Origin: CALDOK01 sp964481655
GTDB taxonomy: Bacteria > Myxococcota_A > UBA796 > JAFGLY01
DNA length: 64,000 bases
Direction: 5' to 3'
NCBI GenBank assembly: GCA_964481655.1
Contig: CAYZVO010000006.1
Location: forward strand, 1 to 64,000
In this document: in pieces, positions 55,561 through 62,549 of the stretch
Numbering within the stretch: the first letter of the stretch is position 1
Layout of the letters: each line of letters starts with the position of its first letter
Notes under the pieces: model-generated
Database searches by the model: none
Seen by the model: only the letters and a program-made list of their open reading frames with translations
What the model was told of the DNA's origin: nothing
Translations under genes and position numbers: made by a program

Positions 55561-56478
55561 ATGCGCTCCTTCGCCCTCCTGTCCCTGGCCCTGGTGATCG
55601 GCTGCAAGGCCGTCGCTGACGACACACCCGAGCCCTACGACATCGCGATCACCATCGACGACCTCACCTGGGTGGGCCCCCCTCACCCGGATGGCAAGGT
55701 GGCCGCCAACCGGGCGATGATCCACACACTGGGCGCCCACAAGGCCACCGCCACGGTCTTCGTCAACTGCGATCGGGTGGAGCCGGAGCTGGGGATCCTC
55801 GAGGCCTGGCGGGACGCGGGCCACGAGCTGGCCAACCACCAGGCCGCCCACGACAACCTGAACAAGACAGCACCCGAGGTCTGGCTCGAGGGCGTGCGCC
55901 GCTGCGACCGCCAGCTGCGAGAGCTCACCGGCGCCCCCATCGCCCACTTCCGCTACCCCTACCTGTTCAACGGGCCCTCCCCCGCCGTGCGCGACGAGGT
56001 GCTCGCCCAGCTCACCGGAGATCTCGGCTACGCCATCGGCCGGGTGAGCGTGGACAACCACGAGTGGAAGATCGCCAGCTACTACGGCGAGGCCCTGCAG
56101 GCGGGCGACAAGGCCAGGGCCGACGAGCTGGCGGCGTTCTATGTGCGGCACATCGTCACCGGCGTGCACAACTACCGAGCGGTGGCGAAGCGCAAGCTGG
56201 GCCGGGACATCGACCACGTGCTGCTGCTGCACGCCAACGCCCTGAACGCCGATCACATGGACGCCATGCTCACGGCCCTCGAGGCCGACGGCGCCCGCTT
56301 CGTGCCAATGGCCGAGGCGCTGAAGGACCCTGTCTACGCCCAGCCCCAGGCCTACGAGGGCCAGTGGGGCCTGTCCTGGCTGTACCGCATCGCCCCCCTG
56401 GACGACGAGCGCGCCTGGGACGAGGCGGAGTGGAAGGCCATCGAGGCCCGCTGGGGCAGCCCTACGCCAGCGGAGTGA
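55561..56478 (+). CDS. Polysaccharide deacetylase-like lipoprotein
   Basis: This 305-residue lipoprotein has lipobox LVIGC (Cys15). The NodB-type core is visible: ITIDDL (Asp33-Asp34, catalytic base and metal ligand), ATVFVNCDRV, HELANHQAAHDN (HxxxH metal ligands) and APIAHFRYPYLFNG (the usual RxPYG region). A later strand holds HVLLLHANALNADH, where the catalytic His is expected. It should act on N-acetylated glycans or a related substrate outside the cytoplasm. The gene starts 82 bases from the divergent MerR gene, behind the inverted repeat, so it may be the regulator's target. Its 3' end overlaps the convergent acyltransferase gene by 17 bases. Confidence 0.87.
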   Translation: MRSFALLSLALVIGCKAVADDTPEPYDIAITIDDLTWVGPPHPDGKVAANRAMIHTLGAHKATATVFVNCDRVEPELGILEAWRDAGHELANHQAAHDNLNKTAPEVWLEGVRRCDRQLRELTGAPIAHFRYPYLFNGPSPAVRDEVLAQLTGDLGYAIGRVSVDNHEWKIASYYGEALQAGDKARADELAAFYVRHIVTGVHNYRAVAKRKLGRDIDHVLLLHANALNADHMDAMLTALEADGARFVPMAEALKDPVYAQPQAYEGQWGLSWLYRIAPLDDERAWDEAEWKAIEARWGSPTPAE

Positions 56479-57367
56479 ACGCCCCGGTCTGGTAGTAGCC
56501 CTCGAGCAGATCGTCCTTCTCGTGGAAGCGCTCGCGCAGCCAGTCGGCCAGGGCGTCGGAGCCTTCGGGCAGCTGGTCGATGGGGAAGCGGCGCACGTGC
56601 ATGTGGGCCCGGGGCGCCAGCCCGCGCACGTACTGCCACAGGCTGGGCACGCCGTCGACGTAGCCGATGGTCACGTCGTAGACGGCGTCGAGGTGGCCGC
56701 GGAGCCCCTCGATGGACGCCGAGAAGCCCTTGGGCCTGGGCACGAGCACGTGGCGAGGCTCCCTGAGGCCCCGCTCTCGGGCGAAGGCCTGGGCGGCCTC
56801 CAGCTTGCGCGGGGTCATGCGGGTGCCCTCGGAGAAGGAGATCAGCCAGATGGGGACCTTCCCGTCGTTGATGCGGGCGAAGGTCTGCCGGATGGTGTCG
56901 GCGTCGCTGGCCCAGTCCCGGGCCACGAAGATGCAGTCGAGGAACAGCATGCCCCAGCCCACGCCTGGGGCCCAGGCCAGCTGCTTCTTCACGAAGTACT
57001 TCATGTCCCCCAGCCGCCGCTTGGCGATGGCCAGGAACATCAGGAAGGTGATGTCCGGCATGGCCTGGTGGTTGCTCACCACCATGGCGTTCTCTTCGCT
57101 GGGGACGTCGTCTCCCGTGAAGACCACGTCGATGCCGTGGGCCCAGCGCCCGCTGGCCACGCACAGGCCCCACCAGAAGTCGGCGCAGCCCCGGTTGATG
57201 CGCCGGAAGGCCGCGCGGGAGAATGGCCACACCATCAGGCTGGACATCTGCACGGCGTTGACCACCAGCAGGGTGTTGAACAGGAACGACGCGAGGCACA
57301 GGCCGAACAGGACGCTCTTGATCCGGCTCAGCCCGGACAGGGGATCGTGCAGCGAGGGCAGGGGCAT
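56462..57367 (-). CDS. Membrane-bound PlsC-type acyltransferase
   Basis: This 301-residue protein has an N-terminal membrane helix (IKSVLFGLCLASFLFNTLLV) and the PlsC/LPLAT motifs: NHQAMPDITF (HX4D catalytic motif), an intermediate helix with MKYFVKKQLAW, SFSEGTRMTP (EGTR phosphate-binding motif) and VLVPRPKGF (the usual P-x-G block). It is likely to acylate lysophosphatidate or a related lysolipid at the inner membrane. The ATG at 57367 removes 76 unlikely leader residues that run through the intergenic hairpin. A second, shorter acyltransferase lies at 59558-60169. Confidence 0.88.
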   Translation of the reverse strand: MPLPSLHDPLSGLSRIKSVLFGLCLASFLFNTLLVVNAVQMSSLMVWPFSRAAFRRINRGCADFWWGLCVASGRWAHGIDVVFTGDDVPSEENAMVVSNHQAMPDITFLMFLAIAKRRLGDMKYFVKKQLAWAPGVGWGMLFLDCIFVARDWASDADTIRQTFARINDGKVPIWLISFSEGTRMTPRKLEAAQAFARERGLREPRHVLVPRPKGFSASIEGLRGHLDAVYDVTIGYVDGVPSLWQYVRGLAPRAHMHVRRFPIDQLPEGSDALADWLRERFHEKDDLLEGYYQTGAFTPLA

Positions 57368-57413
57368 GGGGGGGGGCTCCTGGGCAGATACGCCCCGACT
57401 AACGGATTGCGCC

Positions 57414-57428
57414 CGCCCCAGTGGGGCG
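57414..57428. other. GC-rich hairpin in the 57368-57642 intergenic region
   Basis: CGCCCC (57414-57419) pairs with GGGGCG (57423-57428) across a 3-base loop. It lies in the 275-base gap between divergent genes, the longest gene-free stretch of the window. Apart from this hairpin and the promoter-like element near 57600, I see nothing else there. Confidence 0.35.
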
Positions 57429-57590
57429 ATCGCACGGTGACACACGAAGACATCCTCTGCGGGAAGCCTCCCACCCCGGCACGGGTTGAAGAACTGAACC
57501 CTGCCTGCTGCCCTCGACTCGCAAGAGGCACCCTCCCTGGTGGCGACGACACTTTCTCCTGCACCGTGGTCGAGGGCGCAGACAGGACCC

Positions 57591-57619
57591 TTCATCGGGC
57601 GCGAAGCCGCGTGTATACT
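57591..57619 (+). promoter_or_regulatory. Candidate -10 element for the DTD-tether lipoprotein gene
   Basis: TATACT at 57614-57619 is directly preceded by TG and lies 24 bases before the ATG. The possible -35 at 57591-57596 (TTCATC, 17-base spacing) is poor. It is the best -10-like box in this gap. Confidence 0.4.
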
Positions 57620-57642
57620 CCCCGGACAACCAGGGAGAACCC

Positions 57643-58347
57643 ATGCGCAACCTGCTTCCGATCCTCGCCCTCTTCGCCCTGCCGGCCACCCTCATCGCCT
57701 GCGGCGAGAAGTGCGAAGACAGCGGCCCGGACACCGTCGAGGGCGACACGGACACGGACACCGACACGGACACGGACACCGACACCGACACCGACACCGA
57801 CTGCTCGGCGGCGGCCCTCGAGGCGGTGACCGCCATGGTGGGGACCTTCGAGGGCAGCTGGGAGATGTTCGGCCTCGACGCCGATGACGAGGTCATCAGC
57901 GCCATGATCTGGACCGACGTGGCCACCGCCAGCGACCCGGTCGCCGAGGAGACCCGGGCCTATGTCAGCGTCACCGACGTGATGGACATGGGCCGGCGCA
58001 GGGAGATGGAGCAGAGCTGGATCGAAGGCGTGATGATCGAGGACGACTGCTCGGTGGGCGTGGCCTTCATGGAGATGGAGGGCGAGGTCACCGAGATGCC
58101 CGAGATCGAGGACGGGCACGTCCAGTACGAATCCCCGGTCACCGCCAACGACCTGTGGTTCTTCGAGAACATCAACAGCAACAACCTGGTGGCCGGCACC
58201 CACACCACGGACAAGTACGTGACCTACCCCGAGGGTGTGGAGACCCACGACATCACCCGCACAACCCAGATCGAGTACAGCGCGGGCAGCGACACGGTGG
58301 TGCTCGAGTTCGTGAGCCTGACGGGCCAACACCGCAAGGTCGAATAG
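57643..58347 (+). CDS. Lipoprotein with (DT)n tether
   Basis: This 234-residue lipoprotein has a signal ending ATLIACGEKCEDSG (Cys20), followed by a tether of Asp-Thr dipeptides (35-53). The folded part (54-234) starts DCSAAALEAVTAMVGTFEGS and is beta-rich with many Met, Glu and Asp residues (EMEQSWIEGVMIEDDCSVGV, AFMEMEGEVTEMPEIEDGHV). I do not recognise a family; the strand pattern could be a small lipocalin-like barrel. The tether resembles that of the lipoprotein at 52008 but the domains are unrelated. GGGAG precedes the ATG. Confidence 0.75.
   Translation: MRNLLPILALFALPATLIACGEKCEDSGPDTVEGDTDTDTDTDTDTDTDTDTDCSAAALEAVTAMVGTFEGSWEMFGLDADDEVISAMIWTDVATASDPVAEETRAYVSVTDVMDMGRRREMEQSWIEGVMIEDDCSVGVAFMEMEGEVTEMPEIEDGHVQYESPVTANDLWFFENINSNNLVAGTHTTDKYVTYPEGVETHDITRTTQIEYSAGSDTVVLEFVSLTGQHRKVE
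57745..57801 (+). repeat. GACACC/GACACG hexanucleotide repeat encoding (DT)n
   Basis: About nine to ten near-identical 6-base units vary only at the third base of the Thr codon. This is a likely site of in-frame length variation. Confidence 0.75.
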
Positions 58348-58378
58348 AGGGACCCCTCCCCTCACCCCAGGACACTCC

Positions 58379-59533
58379 GTGGACCCGGGCCTGTTCGTGG
58401 CCATCCTGGCCGCCGTCACCGTCACCGCCGCCTCCCTGGGGATCGCCCAGCTCGCGACCAAGGGCCGTGAGCAGGACGACGCCCACCGAGACGAGCTGCT
58501 CCGCCAGCTGGCCCTGTCCCACGGCGGGCGCTGGCAGGACGGGGGCTGGGGTGAGACGAGCTCCGCCCTCTTCGCACGCGGCGAGGACAGCCTGGCCTTG
58601 CGGCGGGCTACCGTGGCCGAGAGCGAGTCGGGCCGGGGGCTGGTCCTGGAGCTCACCCTGCCGACGCAGCTCCCCCACCTGGCGATCTACCCGGGGGGAC
58701 AGCAGTACGGCATCGCCAAGCTGCTCACCGGCCAGGACATCCAGATCGGGCACGCGGAGATCGACGCCCGCTTCCGCATCCGCGGCGACGACGAGGCGGC
58801 CGTGTGCGCGATGCTCCGCGGGGAGTCGGTCCGGATCCTGCTGGCCCTCGAGCGCGAGGTGGCCTGGGCGGGCGTGAAGCTGTCCCTCGAGCCCGGGCCC
58901 GAGCCAGGGACCAGCAAGCTGCAGGTGGTGCGCACCGAGTTCCCCACCGGCCCCGGCATGCTCGAGCTGCACGTCGACCGCTGCTGCGAGCTCGGCGAGG
59001 CCCTGACCGCCGGCTGGATGAAGCCCTGGACCGACGCCGCCGGCCGCTGGCGGCTGCAGATGCAGCGCGGGGCCGCCGCGTCCTGGCGGGCCCTCGAGGG
59101 CGAGGTCGCCGGCGTGCCGATCCGGGTGCGCGAGGGGAGCGAGCGCGGGGTCGCCACGACCTGGATCGAGCTGCGCTTCACCACCATCAGCGGGCTGCGC
59201 GCAGCCGCGAAGGAGCAGGCGCAGCGGGCCGGCTGGCACGCCATCTGCGCACCGGTGGGCAACCCCGTGCTGGACATGCTGGTCTCTGCCAAGGCCCGGG
59301 ACCGGGCCCAGCTGAAGCGGCTGCTGTCGGGGGACGATCTCACCGGGCTGGTGCTCGAGGTCCTGCACGGGAACCCGGGCTCCGAGCTGAACCAGCAGGG
59401 CCTGACCGTGTGCATGGCCGGGCACGGCCTCCAGGACCTGGTGGGCCCCATCCAGCAAGCCCTCGAGCTGACCCGGGCGCTGCAGGCCCGGCTGCGGCAG
59501 TTGAACGAGGGGGCCCGGCCCCCGGTGGGATAG
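58379..59533 (+). CDS. Uncharacterised protein with N-terminal membrane anchor
   Basis: This 384-residue product starts at a GTG with AGGAC ahead. One N-terminal hydrophobic helix (LFVAILAAVTVTAASLGIAQ) is followed by a charged stalk (TKGREQDDAHRDELLRQLAL) and a mixed alpha/beta domain (GGRWQDGGWGETSSALFARG, PTQLPHLAIYPGGQQYGIAK, GMLELHVDRCCELGEALTAG). No motif of a known family is recognised. It is probably bitopic in the inner membrane with the domain in the cytoplasm. It lies between the DTD lipoprotein gene (31 bases) and an acyltransferase gene (24 bases), so the three may be one transcription unit. Confidence 0.65.
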   Translation: MDPGLFVAILAAVTVTAASLGIAQLATKGREQDDAHRDELLRQLALSHGGRWQDGGWGETSSALFARGEDSLALRRATVAESESGRGLVLELTLPTQLPHLAIYPGGQQYGIAKLLTGQDIQIGHAEIDARFRIRGDDEAAVCAMLRGESVRILLALEREVAWAGVKLSLEPGPEPGTSKLQVVRTEFPTGPGMLELHVDRCCELGEALTAGWMKPWTDAAGRWRLQMQRGAAASWRALEGEVAGVPIRVREGSERGVATTWIELRFTTISGLRAAAKEQAQRAGWHAICAPVGNPVLDMLVSAKARDRAQLKRLLSGDDLTGLVLEVLHGNPGSELNQQGLTVCMAGHGLQDLVGPIQQALELTRALQARLRQLNEGARPPVG

Positions 59534-59557
59534 GGGGCCCACGACCCCGGAGTCCCC

Positions 59558-60169
59558 GTGCCCGACACCCCCCACCTGCCCCGCTGCAACCCCGTCGCCC
59601 GCGTGCTCGGCAAGCTGCTGTGCCTGCTCACCGGCTGGCGCATGGTGGGCGAGGTGCACGCCGTGGACAAGGCCGTGATCATCGCCTCGCCCCACACCAG
59701 CAACTGGGACATCGTCTACGCCCTGATTGCGGGCTGGAGCGTGGGGGTGAGCTTCCACTTCCTCATCAAGGCCAGCCACATCGAGGGCCCCCTGGGCTGG
59801 CTCATCAGGTCCCTCAACGGCATCCCGGTGGACCGCTCGGCCCCCCAGGGGCTGGTTGAACAGGCCGCCGAGCGCTTCGAGCAGAGCGAGCGGCTGCTGC
59901 TGATGGTCCCCGCCGCCGGCACCCGCAGCTACCGGCCGTACTGGAAGTCGGGCTTCTACTGGATGGCCAAGGCCGCGGACGTCCCCATCTGTCTGGGCTT
60001 CCTGGACTACCCCCGCAAGCAGGCCAGCCTGGGCCCCCTGCTCTACCCGGGGGAGGATCTCGGCGCGGACATGGACACCATCCGGGCCGCCTACGAGGGC
60101 AAGGTCGGCAAGCACCCCGACAAGGTCAGCCGCATCAGGCTGAGGGCCGAGGAAGAAGAGTCGACCTAA
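59558..60169 (+). CDS. PlsC-like acyltransferase, short form
   Basis: This 203-residue protein belongs to the lysophospholipid acyltransferase family: AVIIASPHTSNWDIVYALIA carries the HX4D motif, FHFLIKASHIEGPLGWLIRS the second block, and LMVPAAGTRSYRPYWKSGFY the glycine-rich third block, where the usual Glu of EGTR is Ala. It resembles the subgroup of small 1-acyl-sn-glycerol-3-phosphate acyltransferase-like proteins that keep PHTSNWD. The GTG start at 59558 has no strong ribosome site. Loss of the Glu may affect substrate phosphate binding. It is followed by convergent HEWG genes. Confidence 0.85.
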   Translation: MPDTPHLPRCNPVARVLGKLLCLLTGWRMVGEVHAVDKAVIIASPHTSNWDIVYALIAGWSVGVSFHFLIKASHIEGPLGWLIRSLNGIPVDRSAPQGLVEQAAERFEQSERLLLMVPAAGTRSYRPYWKSGFYWMAKAADVPICLGFLDYPRKQASLGPLLYPGEDLGADMDTIRAAYEGKVGKHPDKVSRIRLRAEEEEST

Positions 60170-60201
60170 GGGCGGGGTTTGACCACCCGCTACGGCGCCC
60201 G

Positions 60202-61260
60202 TCAGTCAGAGATGCCCTCCCACAGCACCAGCCCCGTCCGGGACAGCTGTACGAAGTGGTGCATGTCGGTGTAGACCGCCATCGGCACCATCGCGTCCAG
60301 GGCCGCGGGGTCGTCGCGATACACCAGCACCGTGCCCTGCTGCCCGAAGAGACGGTCCTGCCACAGGTCGAGCAACACATCGATCTCGGCCCGATACAGG
60401 CCGTGCCCGGAGGACGACGACACCGGCACCGCGGGATCGCGCATCATCACGCAGTCGTCCATGTCCATGGACCATTCCTGCAAGTCCACGGCGGTCTCCG
60501 CGGCCAGCAGGCGCTGGGCCAACCAGGGACGCAGCGTCGCCCCCGCGTCGCCCACATCCTCGAAGACCAGCCGGGCGTCCCCACCGGCGGGCAGGGTGTC
60601 GAGACGAGCGACGCTCACCGCCTCGCCGTCGCGCCTCACCACCGCCAGGTCGTGCACGGGCCAGGGGCCGTCGTTGAACGCGCGCCCCTGCTCGATCCTC
60701 ACCGCGGGCTGCTCCCGGGTCTCGGCCTCGTAGAACAGGAAGCGCTCGGTCTCGCCGCCCCGGCTGACCCACAGGGCCCCGTCCACGGCCCTCAGGTCCC
60801 GCACCCACTCCGCCTCCGTGGACCGCGGCTCCCCCCGTGCATCGGCCTCGAGGCTCAAGGCGTCCCATGCCAACTGCACGCCGGCGTCCCCGCTGACCCG
60901 CGGCGGGTAGACCCGATCAGCCTGGGGATACCAGACCGAGGGCCGCCCCTGGGTGAAGCCCAGCTCGAGCGCCACAGGCACCGCCACGCCCCACAGCTTG
61001 GGGCTGTAGAACTGCAGCACGGGGATCTCCCGCTCGCCCCCGTCGGCGGGCAGGCTACGCACCGGCACAGCGCTGTCCGCGGGCGCTGTGCCAGCCGGGT
61101 GGCGGTGGAACCAGCCGGGGAGCGACGACGGCTGGGGCTCCGCGTCGGGCCCGTGGAAGACCTGCACCCCCCACTCGTGCACCACCAGCGGGGCCGCGCA
61201 CCAGGACTTGGCGTCGGCGGGTGCGGTGACCAGCAGCGCGATGGCGAGCAGCGGACCCAT
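60202..61260 (-). CDS. HEWG-type exported protein, second of a tandem pair
   Basis: This 352-residue exported protein has a signal peptide (MGPLLAIALLVTAPADA). Just after it comes SWCAAPLVVHEWGVQVFHG, shared with the upstream gene. Further shared blocks are VRSLPADGG, QFYSPKLWGVAVPVALELGF, PQAD, ERFLFYEAETRE, DCVMMRDPAVPVSSSSGHGL and VYTDMHHFVQLSRTGLVLW. I know the HEWG motif only from uncharacterised exported proteins of myxobacteria and planctomycetes. The conserved His, Glu, Trp, Cys and Asp residues would suit a metal site or glycosidase-type active site, but this is speculation. The ATG overlaps the upstream stop by one base (TGATG), so translation is coupled. Confidence 0.8.
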   Translation of the reverse strand: MGPLLAIALLVTAPADAKSWCAAPLVVHEWGVQVFHGPDAEPQPSSLPGWFHRHPAGTAPADSAVPVRSLPADGGEREIPVLQFYSPKLWGVAVPVALELGFTQGRPSVWYPQADRVYPPRVSGDAGVQLAWDALSLEADARGEPRSTEAEWVRDLRAVDGALWVSRGGETERFLFYEAETREQPAVRIEQGRAFNDGPWPVHDLAVVRRDGEAVSVARLDTLPAGGDARLVFEDVGDAGATLRPWLAQRLLAAETAVDLQEWSMDMDDCVMMRDPAVPVSSSSGHGLYRAEIDVLLDLWQDRLFGQQGTVLVYRDDPAALDAMVPMAVYTDMHHFVQLSRTGLVLWEGISD

Positions 61261-62435
61261 CAGGAACCCGCCGCCGTCATGCCGGCCAGATCCAGGCCCT
61301 GCCACAGCACCAGGCCCAGGCGGCGCAGCTCCACGAAGTGGAACATGTCCGTGTAGATGGACAGGGGCATCAGCTCCGCCAGGGCCGCCGTGTCCTCGCG
61401 ATACAGGATGACTGTGTCATCCGTCTCGAAGAAGCGCTCACCCCAGACCTCCATGATGGCCTCGACCTCGGCCTCGAAGAGCCGGTGCCCCTCGGCCTGC
61501 GTCACCGGCACCGCCGGATCGCGGCCCATGACGCAGTCCTCCCGGGCCCAGCTGTAGTCGGTGGCGGGCTCCGGCTCGGCGTGATCGGTGATGGCGTCGG
61601 CGATCAGGGCACGGGGGTCATCGGGGCCGGGGCCGTCCAGCAGGAACCCCGCGCTGGACCCCGCGGGGATCTGCGGCGCGTAGAAGCCCACGGAGCCCCC
61701 CTCGGCCAGCACCAGCACCGAGTGGACCGGGTGCTCGGTGTCATTGTGCAGCAGGTAGTGGGGCCGATCCGGCGCCCAGGTGCTGCCCCGCTCCACCCGC
61801 AGGGCCGGGCGCTCGTGGGTGTCGGCCTCGTAGAACAGGAAGCGCTCGCTCTCGCCGTCGTGGTTGACCCACAGGGCGTCCAGGTCCCGCAGCGTGGGGA
61901 CCCAGCCGATGTCCGTATCCAGCGGCTCGCTCGCGGGCTCAGCGCTGAGCCCCAGGGCGTCCCAGACCAGCTGGGCGGTGGGGTCGCCGGGCAGGGGTCC
62001 GGCCCCGGCGCCGGCATAGGGCTGGCGCTCGGCCCTCTGTTCCCGCAGCTCCACGAGCTGCCGCCGGGCCGCGTCGCCGTTGGCCTGATCCGCCGCACGC
62101 AGCAGGTCCGCCTGGGGGTACCAGGCCGCCGCCTCGCCCTGGGAGAAGCCCACCTCGACCGCCAGCGGCACGGCCTGGGCCCAGCGGGCAGGGGCGTAGA
62201 AGTGCACCACCGGCAGGGTGCGCACGCCGGAGTCCGCCGGCAGGTCGCGCACCGGCGTGCCCTCGGGGCCGGCCGCCGCGGCCTCGCCGTGGAACCAGGC
62301 GGGCATGGCCACCGGGGGCTGCTGGTGCCCGTCGGCGTCGAAGACCTGCACCCCCCACTCGTGGGCGTGCAGGGGGTAGGCGCACCAGGACTCGGCCTGG
62401 ACGGCGGTGGCGAGCAGGGCGGCGACGAGCAGCAT
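61260..62435 (-). CDS. HEWG-type exported protein, first of a tandem pair
   Basis: This 391-residue exported protein has a signal peptide (MLLVAALLATAVQAE), then SWCAYPLHAHEWGVQVFDAD. It is a paralog of the next gene along its whole length, with a ~35-residue insertion (ADQANGDAARRQLVELREQR) after the PQAD block. Conserved blocks include VRDLPADSG, HFYAPARWAQAVPLAVEVGF, ERFLFYEADTHE, REDCVMGRDPAVPVTQAEGH and IYTDMFHFVELRRLGLVLWQ. The GGAG about 11 bases ahead supports the ATG at 62435. Both are likely periplasmic or secreted. A direct tandem duplication with sequence well diverged suggests separate roles or a heterodimer. Confidence 0.8.
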   Translation of the reverse strand: MLLVAALLATAVQAESWCAYPLHAHEWGVQVFDADGHQQPPVAMPAWFHGEAAAAGPEGTPVRDLPADSGVRTLPVVHFYAPARWAQAVPLAVEVGFSQGEAAAWYPQADLLRAADQANGDAARRQLVELREQRAERQPYAGAGAGPLPGDPTAQLVWDALGLSAEPASEPLDTDIGWVPTLRDLDALWVNHDGESERFLFYEADTHERPALRVERGSTWAPDRPHYLLHNDTEHPVHSVLVLAEGGSVGFYAPQIPAGSSAGFLLDGPGPDDPRALIADAITDHAEPEPATDYSWAREDCVMGRDPAVPVTQAEGHRLFEAEVEAIMEVWGERFFETDDTVILYREDTAALAELMPLSIYTDMFHFVELRRLGLVLWQGLDLAGMTAAGS

Positions 62436-62509
62436 GACAACTCCGGGTGGCAGGCCTGGGACAACGCCCGAGGGCCTGCGGTTCTTTCACCCGGGGAATG
62501 CCCGCCTGC

Positions 62510-62530
62510 GGGAGCACATGAAGTGCTCCC
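62510..62530 (-). terminator. Hairpin downstream of the coiled-coil gene
   Basis: GGGAGCAC (62510-62517) pairs perfectly with GTGCTCCC (62523-62530) across a 5-base loop, 20 bases after the stop of the 62550 gene. There is no T-run, so it is at best a weak intrinsic terminator. Confidence 0.45.
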
Positions 62531-62549
62531 CTGGGGTTGGGCGAGGACG

